From positions 62,001 to 126,000 of the forward strand of contig JAYWVB010000071.1 in NCBI GenBank assembly GCA_039881045.1: a stretch of DNA of 64,000 bases. Reading direction: 5' to 3'. Below, one piece after another: positions 47,004 to 56,684 of this stretch. Both the position numbers and the translations under genes were made by a program. This stretch comes from Chaetomium olivaceum. Its lineage: Eukaryota; Ascomycota; Sordariomycetes; Sordariales; Chaetomiaceae. Within the stretch, counting starts at the first letter, position 1. Each line of letters begins with the position of its first letter. The notes under the pieces are model-generated. The model was not told the DNA's origin and searched no databases. It saw only the letters and a list, made by a program, of their open reading frames with translations.

Positions 47004-48070
47004 CTCGACATGACTGCCGGCCTGATCGACCTGTTCGACAAACAACTGTTTATAGGGTGACACTGTTTAGAGGGATGGCTATACTATGGAAATGTAGACT
47101 ATAGATGAGGAAAGGCTATACCCAGAGTTCGATAAATCAAATGTAGATACACCCAAGCTGGTAACGTGAACGGATGAACGGGGGTGGGTTTGCACTTCGG
47201 TAAATCTAAACTCGGATACCGCTCGTCTCGTGTCCTGGGTGTTTAGCTACACAACGATTCTCACAACCTTACCAATGGTGCCACTGATGCCCGGAGTACC
47301 CTTTCGGGGTTGAAAACCATCAAGGGCGACTGTAGATGACTTGGAGTATATTATAGTCTAGTGTAACTGATTGTAACGGTCCCAACGAGTGTGTTAGGTT
47401 GTAACTGGGTTCTGGTAATAACACTCCAAGTACATTGCACTTGAAGCAGAGAGAAGAAGACAAGAAACAAATCTCGCGTGACGCTCCTCCCAGGACCAGA
47501 CGAGCCGGCATAGTTATATCTCGCAACCCCCCAATTCGACGACGGACTTTTTCTCTCTTACGAATCACGCAAAGGGCCAGGCGGCTGAATGGACTCGAGA
47601 TACCAGATTTATCTAACTTTGACGTCTTACATAGTATATGGATGTGTTTCTCTCGGCAAGAGCAAGCCTAGGGATAGGGACGTCTCTCTTAGCACGTCTA
47701 TCCCGAGGATACTAAGACGGTAGCTTGACACAGATACGGCGGCCCGCAACGGCTTGAGGGTTGGCAGTTACACAAGAAGCTTGTTCGAAGCTGACGGAGA
47801 ACTTCCTCAAGCAACCATGCCCAGCCACTTGGCGACCAAAACCCGACCGGAGCGATAGGCTGTGTTAATGTTTGAATGCCCAGGATGCTTGGCATGTTCC
47901 GGCAGCTCCGACTCCGCTGTCTGCCAAGCGGCGCCGAGGCATGGCGACAGGGGCCGGATGAGATGTGATCGTCCGATCTTGTGGGTATGTGAGAGTGGTC
48001 TATGTGGGGAAAGCTTATCTTGACTGCGTTGCCCATTACAGATCCGAGCTTACAAGTTCATTATATCTAA
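47004..48070. other. gene-free stretch
   Basis: 3' flank of the TPR-SET gene, leading into the transposon island. Nothing recognised. Confidence 0.4.
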
Positions 48071-48075
48071 CAAAT

Positions 48076-48532
48076 TGTCACGAATATGCCAACAGGTGGG
48101 ACCTCGGAGGCGCGGGACGCCCCGAACCAGTCATTCCAAGGGACCAATCAAATGAGAATGAAGGATGCTCAGTGTGACCAGGGAAACGGGGAAAAACGGA
48201 AGACTGAGCACACTGAGCACAGGAAGACGCATAGCCAATCAGAACACAGGAATACAGGGAAGTGACCAGTGTGATCAGTGACCTCAGAAAGGAAGAAACA
48301 CTGAGCACACTGAGCACCCAGGAATTAGATAGTATATAGTCACTCGTTCTGGAGAGCTCTGGGAGTTCTCCAGTTAGCAATCACAACTACAGTTCGCTAC
48401 AAGCTCGAGAGCCTACTGTTGAGACAAGTCTTTGTTGTGCACCTTTTGGCTGCACCGAACCTAGTACCTTTGCAAGACACCTTCAATCAGACTGAACCCT
48501 AACAGGACGAGGTCCAGGAGAGGTTCGTCACA
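48076..48532 (+). mobile_element. solo LTR, 457 bp, with 5-bp TSD
   Basis: Begins TGTCACGAA and ends TTCGTCACA, with near-inverted termini of the TG...CA type. CAAAT lies immediately on both sides (48071-48075 and 48533-48537), a perfect target-site duplication. The left half has CTGAGCACACTGAGCAC repeated twice (about 48207 and 48299). No internal region follows, so this is a solo LTR left by recombination. Confidence 0.9.
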
Positions 48533-48537
48533 CAAAT

Positions 48538-49612
48538 ACTTCATGCGTAGAGAGCCCCTCGCCAATAAGCTCTGCCTTGGTACATCTTATTTTCCCCAAC
48601 AATATATAATAATTGGTACCGAACTACAGGACTAGAGCCTATTCCTAGCCGTAAAAGCCTGCTTGCCATACATCGAAAACCCCCGTCCCTAGCCTAGCGT
48701 ATTTACCGAGGTCTTTATACGAGCCCTAATTCTTAACATGGGTTGGCATATGTTCAGCCAGATGACCTGTTTATTACTGATATAATTAGAGACCGGAGAA
48801 AAAAGAACGGCTCGCAGAAAACGCTACGATGCCTTTCCTAGGGCCTTTGAGACGAAGACGCAAGTGACTCTGAATAAACGGGGCCCTGCATCGCCTCAAT
48901 CCCCGGAGCACCCTACCAGCTCATAAGCTCCGCCTCGACTTTGTAGGTCTCAGAGTAGTGGTCCGGGATATCCTGGTTGGTGCGTCCAGGTTTCAGTCTC
49001 ATCGTGAGACGGTGAGTTTATATTACAAATAAGTAGAGTTCCATCCTTTCCGGCCGGAACCTGGTAGCAGATGGGCACGTATGGGGATGATGGGTTAAAT
49101 TAACCAAGATCAAGAGGTCTAGAAGCACGCCAAAACTAAAGCAATTTGGATTCTACGAATAGGATATCCTCCTACATAACCCTATATTTGGTATAGGTAT
49201 TAGAGAGTCTTTGCCGAGTTGGCGTTCGGGGATTTGACAGACCCCAAAGACATCTACCTCCTCGTCGTATGAACAAATTCCGATGGTATCATTCTCCGTT
49301 GAAAACTTGAATGCAGCAACAGACCTACTTCTGGGTACTTCAGGATCGGGAAGCAACGTTGGCGCTGCTGTTGTTTGCGTTTACCGTCCGGGGGCGCGTC
49401 CGCTTTGCGGCATACCAATGAGAACGTGCTGAGCTAGGAGGTCTAACATACCTACCTACGTAAGAGTACTGGCTATACCGCAGCCCTAGCGCTAATCGCC
49501 TCTTGACAGCGCTGTTTTGCCTGCATCGCTGTCGCCACCGCCTCCTTCGTGGAGTACAGGGTAGTGCCTGATTCTAGAGCTCACGGCTCGCTCAGGGGGT
49601 GCCTTGAGTTGG
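48538..49612. other. AT-rich spacer between two LTRs
   Basis: Degraded-looking sequence without a gene. It may include eroded transposon DNA, but I recognise no domain. Confidence 0.4.
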
Positions 49613-49952
49613 TGTCATGAAATCGGCCGCGGCGCGGGCCGAGCGGGGCGCAGCGGGGCTGCGCCAGCCAATCATTTACAATGATCCAGAAGGTAGACGG
49701 TGATAGACGGGCTACCTCAGACTATCAACATTTAGTATGAGAACTTAGATAGTATATAGTCACTCGTTCTGGAGGGCTCTGGGAGTTCTCCAGTTAGCAA
49801 TCACAACTACAGTTCGCTACAAGCTCGAGAGCCTACTGTTGAGACAAGTCTTTGTTGTGCACCTTTTGGCTACACCGAACCTAGTACCTTTGCAAGACAC
49901 CTTCAATCAGACTGAACCCTAACAGGACGAGGTCCAGGAGAGGTTCGTCACA
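49613..49952 (+). mobile_element. second LTR of the same family, divergent 5' half
   Basis: Begins TGTCATGAA and ends TTCGTCACA, 340 bp. From 49745 to 49952 it matches 48325-48532 almost perfectly, with two A/G differences seen. The left 130 bases are unlike the other copy except for the terminus and a CCAATCA. The flanking pentamers GTTGG and GGGAG do not match, so no TSD. Confidence 0.75.
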
Positions 49953-50664
49953 GGGAGCGGAACTCGAAGACGGGTAGTGGATGCTATGTAAGGTACTTTT
50001 ACAGTATAGTTGTATAGCGTTACTATCTTGTACCGTTATAAGCTACTTGTGAGGGACGAGTAACATCTAGGCGAGGCACAAGGGCACTGCGTATGCTGAC
50101 TCAATTCTGCTAATCGAAAGCTGAAGAAAGAGAGGAAAGATACAAGATAGCGCGTTGGCAACGCGAGAAGGCATGGCCAGAACGGAGCTATCCGGATGCG
50201 GAAGTGCACCTCCAAACCCCAACCCTGGGTGCGCTTTCCGTCACACTACTTATAGTAACTTTCCCGCTTTAGTTGGTTTAAAAGGTATAATAAACTATTA
50301 TAACGTTAACTCTAAGTCCAGGGAATATAAGGTGCTGGCCCTATACACCACACACACACACACAATTTATTCCGCCCGGCGGGCTTAACCCGAAAGGGCA
50401 ACTATCACGTGTCTACTAGTACATATCCAACAATGGATCCTAATCTCCTCAAGCCCGTACAACCTCCTTTTTTCTCACTTATCTCCTTACAATTTTGTCT
50501 TTTCTGCTGCGGGTGCTCGTGGGTTAGTAGTATAAATAGTAAGCTAGCTTGAAGGCCGATCTCCAAGTGTTCAACGTCCTATCTTCAGCGGTTGAAGCGC
50601 GCTTACTCGGTGTAGCACGAGATGAAGGGGGGGGGGTCGTTAGCTGGGGTTAAGGATGTCGGGG
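49953..50664. other. gene-free stretch with CA repeat
   Basis: Contains a CA microsatellite at 50349-50364 and a G run near 50627-50637 at the 3' end of the LINE remnant. No gene. Confidence 0.4.
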
Positions 50665-51096
50665 TTAGTCTACTTCATTCTGCGGTTGTTCTGTCCCCAG
50701 ACGACCTGTGGCAATGGCGAAGCGTATCGCCGCCCTCACCGCCTGCATGTTGGGGGACCAGTGCTTGTCATCCGAGGGCAATTTTCCTCCCAGGTAGAAG
50801 GAGAGGTTGCCCCTGTGGACATCCGTACATTGCAGCATTTCCGTACGGTGTTGATCCCATTGCTTGCATCGGAAGAGGAAGTGCTCCACTGTCTCTCTTG
50901 CTTGTCCACACGCGCATTGATCTGAAGGTGCTGCTTTGATACGATGTAGGTACGTGTTGAGTTTGGCCATGCCTGTTCTAAGCTGAGCAAGTACGCCGGC
51001 CTCGCTTCGAGACAGGTTGTCGTATAATAGTCGGGTGTGCTTCCCTGGTAACGCTATATCGACTCTCTTGGCTGGCCCTATAGCAACTGTAGATAG
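50665..51096 (-). mobile_element. 3' remnant of a Tad-like non-LTR retrotransposon
   Basis: The minus-strand frame reads LLYDNLSRSEAGVLAQLRTG, then AKLNTYLHRIKAAPSDQCAC and GQARETVEHFLFRCKQW. This is the RNase H-to-zinc-knuckle tail typical of fungal LINEs of the Tad/I group (CxC-x8-H-x4-C pattern). It ends in a stop at 50665-50667. The reverse transcriptase and upstream parts are absent, so it is a 5'-truncated fragment. The frame itself is still open. Confidence 0.8.
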
Positions 51097-51099
51097 GTG

Positions 51100-52034
51100 T
51101 ACAGCTTCAAAAAAAAAGAGTTAGGGTTAATTAAGCAAAGTCCATCAAAGCCCCACCCAAGCCCCACATATGTGCAACAAGACACGCAGTTTTCCTGTGA
51201 ACCGTTTTGTTATGTACAAAGTATGCCGAACATGGAAGACCGGGAGCCCAGAAAACGGAATACAAAGCCCAGAAAATGGGATGCAACTGAGACTGGAAAG
51301 ACCGACCCCCTGCTGACCTAAGACAAAATCTTGGTTTTTTATTTTCATTTTACGAAGTCATGTGACCCGTACAAGGTTAGGGTTCAACCAAGCACTTCAT
51401 TGAGTAACTAACGGAGGCAGCGTGGCAACTAAAACGGCAGTGTCACGACTGGTGTACTTGGCCGAGTCAAAGCTGCGACAGTTGTGGCCAAACGTAGTTA
51501 ATTCCAAGATGAAGAAGGACAGCTATCGAGGGCTGCGGAGCAGCTGGAGATCTAATGGTGGGGCGCACAGGCCACGCGGGGCAACAGCGGTGGGGTGGGG
51601 TCAGCCAAGGCGGTGTGTGCCACCGGCAGAACAACGTGGTCAACGTCGTGACAGGCAGCCCAAGAGCTGCCGTTATTACAGAGACGCTGCTCTAGACGTT
51701 TGTACAGATGATATAGCTAGGCTCACCCCCTCCACTGCGATCGGGATGTGGCATCCAGTCATTTCCACCAACTTGCAGGAATGGGCTGAGCCCACCTAAT
51801 GGTGGCGATGAATTTGCGCCTTCGGCGTAGCAATACTGACCCGGACCCATAAGGGCCAACGGAGGTTTAGGTTTTGCCATTACCGAACAATCTACGGATT
51901 ACGTACAGTACTTGTCAGAACTCACCCATGAGTAAGGTACCTTTCCCAGCTCGGCTCCCAACCTCATCGCAAGACTCCAGTGCTTTTCCCGCCCATTACT
52001 TCTTCACACCGCCGCTTGCGCCAACGACCCGAAA
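51100..52034. other. gene-free stretch
   Basis: Starts with an A/T-rich patch and runs into the leader of the 2EXR gene. Small frames here have no recognisable content. Confidence 0.4.
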
Positions 52035-53004
52035 ATGACGGCAGATTTTCATTTCTTCCCCCTTCTCCCGTGGGGGCTCAGGGAGAAGATCTGGAAACTC
52101 GCAATCCGACCAGCTCTCCCAGGAGCGCACGTTTTTAGAGTTTACAATGCCAACGATTCAGAACACACCGGCCCGGAACACGAAACTTCTCGCGATGATT
52201 ACCCGTGGATCTCCAAATCACATCTTGCCGCGCCGCGGTGCCTGCCGAGGGGCGTCGACTTCGACCCGGCCGTACAGGCAGCAGCCCCCATCTCATGGAC
52301 GCTAAACAACCCCTCAACCTACCTTATTGACAGCGGTCTTTGGGCGGCCTGTAAAGAATCGCTACTAGCCATTGAGAATGAGTTTCAAACTCCAGCACGA
52401 CGACAAAAAGTATGGACTCTTTTAGAGGTAGAAAACTTCCGCAAGAAACGAGGCCGCTTTACTCTACCGGAGACGGCCACGTATACAGCCTCCGATAACT
52501 CTAGACGCCGCTATCTCACCGTCTTCCCTGGCCAAGATCTTTTCATCCTGCAGCCACACGACATTACAGCCCTTAACTGGGACCTTGTATGGGATAATTT
52601 CCCTACTTACAGTTTTCGTGCGGGAGATTGGAGACAGATACGCTGGGCTGAAGGTGAGCGCCACATGGCCCTGGAATACGACCCGCGTGGGATAAGGTAG
52701 CCCATAATACCCGAGGACCCGCTTGGGACTTTATCGTCGACATTGTTGAGAGCACTGCTCTGGTGGAGTCATTTCTCTCTGGTTTATCGACTACCGCATT
52801 AAGCGCAATCAGAGATACCAGGAAACCACGAAGGAACAGGCCAGAGGGTTGGGAGACATACCCCCAAGAACCTTCTATGCGAGCGATCGCCGGTTTGTCA
52901 AAGTGCAGAAGGAGCGATTTGGACAGTGGGCTGGGCATGACCGAATGTGGGATGCCGGTTACGAAGTTCCAACAGAGGATCTGCTTCCGCTGTGGCTCGC
53001 ATGA
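52035..53004 (+). CDS. 2EXR-family protein, frame broken twice
   Basis: Accessory fungal protein of unknown function with an F-box-like 2EXR start, FHFFPLLPWGLREKIWKLAI. The first frame is open to a stop at 52698-52700 ending EYDPRGIR. One frame over continues DPAWDKVAHNTRGPAWDFIV, and a third frame reads WFIDYRIKRNQRYQETTKEQ, then RTFYASDRRFVKVQKERFGQ, to a stop at 53002-53004. Both switches need one extra base: near the C run 52682-52684 and near the T run 52772-52774. About 323 residues if joined. Either a decaying accessory gene or two base-call errors. The coding quality of all three parts favours a formerly or actually intact gene. Confidence 0.65.
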
Positions 53005-53838
53005 ATTTGTCCAGCGGCTCAGAGACGAGCTTGATAACAAGTGGAACTACGACGAAAATGATTGGCATGGGAGCCGTGGCTTCAATTGGATCGAGTATGG
53101 GCTTCTTGCTTGCGAGTACCTTTGACAATAGATCCTAGCCGCTATCAACGTGATCCAGGGCCACAAGGCCAACCTTTCCAAGCACGCTGTCGAGAAACCG
53201 TACCCCGTCCCAGAAACCAACCGTGGGTGCTCTCGCTCAATCAATGGCCATTTCTTTCGTATTAGATGGGCTGCTGGACCGGCTTCCCACAACCATTACA
53301 CCACGAACTAGCGCCCCAACAAGCCCCAACAATGTATCGAGTCGATCCGGTCTGTTGTGGCGGTATGTGTAAGAAAGGCGGCCGATTGGAACTGGAAGTA
53401 GGTGGACATGATGCGCGGGGGTCGAGTTAGTAGGTGCTCTATCGTATCCGCAAGCTTGAGTTTGGTACTTACAAATGTGGAATCGAATTTTGAGGTCGCT
53501 ATGCTGCGTCTCTGCACTGGCTCTGGTCACATTCAAGACCAGGTTCCCAGGCGGCACCACGTGGAGGTTGCAGAGGCCGGCTTCGCCGCCCGGCCGGTCC
53601 GTCACCCATCAACATGGGATCAGGAGCCGACCCCCCGCGAACGAGGATGCGCAATAGGTAAAACCCGATCAGTCGGATGGCACATCGCACTAAACAGCTA
53701 CGAGGCCATCACTCCGTACAGCAACGGGCCTGATCAGACCCGAAGGTCCATTGCACATAAAGAGCTCGTAGAAGAATGAAAATAAAGCCCCTGGACGGAT
53801 AAAACCAAGATAGCGCGAGAAGTCAAGGTGGTCGACCA
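53005..53838. other. gene-free stretch
   Basis: A minus-strand frame at 53237-53605 (122 codons) is open but shows no recognisable domain and lacks support. Nothing else seen. Confidence 0.35.
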
Positions 53839-54937
53839 TTAAAAGTCGATGTCGTCCCACTTTCCATCCCTATAGAAGCTCGGAAACGGGTTTAGCAGTC
53901 GTCTCGCCTTATCTGCATCTCGCTTCTTGACTGCATCCTTCGAAGGGTCATCACCACCACGTAGGTGGAGTCTGACCCATTCGTCGATGAGGATGTGGAA
54001 TTGGTCTCGCTGCTCTTCCGTGATTCTACCAAGAAGAATATCGGCTTTCAGGCTCATCTTCTTTTCTTCGCATTTCTTTCGGATGGAAACCCAATCGATC
54101 TTCCCATCGTCTTTGATATTCTTCTCGATAGTTGGTGGCGGGTTATGTACAGCCTCGTTTCGATCCGAGTATAGGTGTATTACATCGATCAGCTTTTGCC
54201 GCAATATACCTAGTAACGCAGCTAGATATCGGATCCGATCCTGGTGGTATGATCCGTTAGTGTGTTTATCACCCCTCAACTCAGGGGGTGAGGAGTATTT
54301 ATATCAAAGAGCAGTGTCGATCTTGAGAATGACTGGAGCAATATAATGAATAACAAATGAAGACACATACTGAGCCCGGGGACTCTGGTTCCTTTCCCGC
54401 TCGTCGACCTTCAAGGGACCATAAGCGGATACGATCGAGTTCTCCTTCGAGAATGACCCAGAAATCGGTAGCTTGGGTTCCTTTCAAAACAAGCCAATTA
54501 TCGAGGTTATGGACCATCTTCGCAGCATCATCCGCAGACGATCCGGTAGCCTTGAAATGCGTCTGAAGTTGCTCTTATTAGGCGTCTTTGGCCACTGTCT
54601 CCACGCTCTTAGCAATGTTGATAATACCTGCCGCCCAGTCTCCGACGTCTGCGAGGTACCGATAGCGCTGAAGACTCTCTGCCATCGTAGTGGCCCGCCG
54701 TTCGAGGTCGATCATTCGGGTCAGCATCGTGGACTGGTGATGCAGGTCATCCCGATCGATGGTAGCATCAGAAAGAGCGAGCCTTGCCCTGGCGATGATC
54801 CTCTCTTTCGAAGCCTTTGTCTCTGAACAAACGTCGTCCGTGTCTTCGTACCGGTCGCTCGTTAACATGCTGATGATGTTGGAGACGATGATATCGTCCT
54901 TTCGCAACGAAACAGAAACTGTCGTAGAATGATCCAT
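53839..54937 (-). pseudogene. unidentified gene with two adjacent in-frame stops
   Basis: Not recognised. Proposed exons on the minus strand are 54371-54937 and 53839-54279, joined by a 91-nt intron starting GTATGT, in phase. The protein would be about 335 residues. It starts MDHSTTVSVSLRKDD and contains helical, charged segments (SLKADILLGRITEEQRDQFH) with WVRLHLRG following, and it ends GKWDDIDF. In exon 1 the frame runs without shift through TAA TAA at 54580-54575, with coherent sequence on both sides (SVETVAKDA before, EQLQTHFKATGSSADD after). Both stops could be CAA changed to TAA. A very short intron of 42 nt (GTGGAG...TTCAG) would also remove them and has a CTAAT, but it is below usual size. 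Start and structure are tentative. Confidence 0.5.
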
Positions 54938-56006
54938 TACTAATAGTATTTGACTGAAGTTCGACGTGTGCTCCAAAAGAGAACGATGATGCAAAGCAAT
55001 GCGTGCAGTTGGAATCAGTTTGGCGCGCATCCTGTTGAGATCCCCTCAAAGCTACTGAGTAGTTCCTCCCCAATTCCATATTCCTGTCTAGTCCTGCAGC
55101 CTGACCGAGTGCGCCTTCCCAGACAATGGATTGATTCCGAGGACAAAGTTTCGAGTGGTACTGCAAGGCACTGACCCAAGATTCCGGTCCTTGACGGAGG
55201 CATTGTAGCTGCGAAGGCCTGTCCTAGCAAGCGCACTTGAGTTGGAACTGGTCTAGGACAGATACACGTAAAGACCACGGCGCAACCCAAGCGTCCAGGC
55301 ACTGGGGAGCGATGGTGAGGACAACGCCTTCCCCATATCCTAGATCTCAGCCTCGATATGCGGTAGAATGTCACCCTACATCACCGAAAACGAAGTGGCT
55401 TGTTGCCGGCGCACCCCTTTTCCAGCGACTGGCGGGGCAACGGACGCCTTTCCACCGCGCGAAAACGATAGAATAAGGTGTATGAGGCTGTTCGCAGGAG
55501 GAGGTTGGCCGTACCTCGTTAGAACTCCCCGAAACAAGCTACCCAATTGCTCGTCGTTCTTATGTCCTCGAAATGTCCGATGTCATCAGAGGGAACTTCC
55601 TTGAAGGTAGCTGCTGCTTTAGGCTGTTCCGCCCAAGACTTGCGGCGATCAGGTCGGAGTTGGCTGAGGGAAAGCGCAAAGGTGTGGCTTGGCGCGGCCC
55701 TCCGACTTGGTGACCGTCGTGGCCCTCGAGACTCGTTTGCCTTTTTCTCTTCAGCCTCACTAACGACAGAACCGGTATGTACTACCCCTCCCCTCCCGCG
55801 GGCCCTAAGTGCCACCTATTGACAGTTTGTTATCTTATACTGACATTTCCCACCTACCTTAGATCACCTGCAAGTATCCCTCAAGCCGACCCCCTTATAT
55901 GCACCGCTAAATGGACGCTAACATATCGCCCACCTCTGACAGACAGCTTCAACAAAGAAGTGAGTTGAACCCGGGGTACCTAACGCAGCTCAAGTTCCAT
56001 GCTGAT
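54938..56006. other. gene-free stretch
   Basis: Short frames on both strands around 55500-55820 have no recognisable content. Confidence 0.4.
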
Positions 56007-56011
56007 GATCG

Positions 56012-56224
56012 TGTTGGATTCGCCACACGTAACTGTTGAAAAGTCATGGCACCGGAAACGGTCATGACACCGGAAACGGTCATGACACCCGGAAACTGAC
56101 AAGACAAAGGAGAGATTTAGGATAAAGCCACTCGCTCTGAAGAACTCTGAGAAAGGGGGGGGACAGACAGAACAATCGATCAATTCTTTCTCCCCATCTT
56201 TCCATCTGAATGTCGTTTCCAACA
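56012..56224 (+). mobile_element. solo LTR, 213 bp, with 5-bp TSD
   Basis: Begins TGTTGGA and ends TCCAACA, perfect 7-bp inverted termini. GATCG flanks it on both sides (56007-56011, 56225-56229). The sequence differs from the 457-bp LTR and from the copia LTR, so it is a third LTR family. It lies 150 bp before the copia element. The orientation is assumed. Confidence 0.85.
56043..56096 (+). repeat. three 18-bp tandem units inside the solo LTR
   Basis: Units of GTCATGACACCGGAAACG, with one substitution in the first unit and one extra C in the third. Could be enhancer-type repeats of the former element. Confidence 0.85.
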
Positions 56225-56373
56225 GATCGCCTCTCTCAGCTCTATTCAGCTATACTAATTTTAATTGTAGAACATGTCTAAATCTAACGATATTACCCTA
56301 CCGTTACCTCCGTAACTTTTGTGGGATAACGGAAAAGAAAACACAAAAGAGAAAACTTGAAGAAACCAGGTGC

Positions 56374-56560
56374 TGTCGCAGTATAGGCATCTCTCGGTAA
56401 GCTCTTAAGAGCTTGGCATTCACCCTGAAAGCTTGGCATGCAGGAAAAGGGGTTTTTCTTTTGTATTTAGTCCGCTCCTGAGAGCTACTCTCCTTTGTTC
56501 ATAACTAGGGCACTTTTACCTCACGTTTTCCCACTATCAGGAGCTCCCTGCAGTGCAACA
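56374..56560 (+). repeat. copia 5' LTR
   Basis: 187 bp, TG...CA. Identical by eye to 62234-62420. It contains the inverted hexamers CTCTTAAGAG and two AGCTTGGCAT units. Confidence 0.93.
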
Positions 56561-56597
56561 GTTATGAGCCCGGCGCTCTAATTGCTCGCACGCAGCC
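56561..56597 (+). promoter_or_regulatory. primer-binding site for a half-tRNA
   Basis: Immediately after the LTR, GTTATGAGCCC is the reverse complement of GGGCTCATAAC, the anticodon arm of a CAU (initiator Met) tRNA. Complementarity appears to continue towards the tRNA 5' end (revcomp ends in a GCTGCGTG-like acceptor start at 56589-56597). This fits priming by the 5' half of tRNA-iMet, as known for Drosophila copia, rather than by the tRNA 3' end. Confidence 0.75.
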
Positions 56598-56684
56598 ACC
56601 AAGACACTGTTACGGAGCTCCGCTCTTCTCTTCTGTTATATTTATTGTTGTTTCCCGGCTCTACGGCCTTCCACCACCGCAACC

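Noticed and set aside
48533..49612. The two related LTRs as ends of one element
   Set aside because: The first LTR has its own perfect duplication on both sides, their left halves differ, and the spacer has no coding remnants.
53237..53605. 122-codon minus-strand frame as a small gene
   Set aside because: No domain, no signal peptide, no splice partner; composition not clearly coding.
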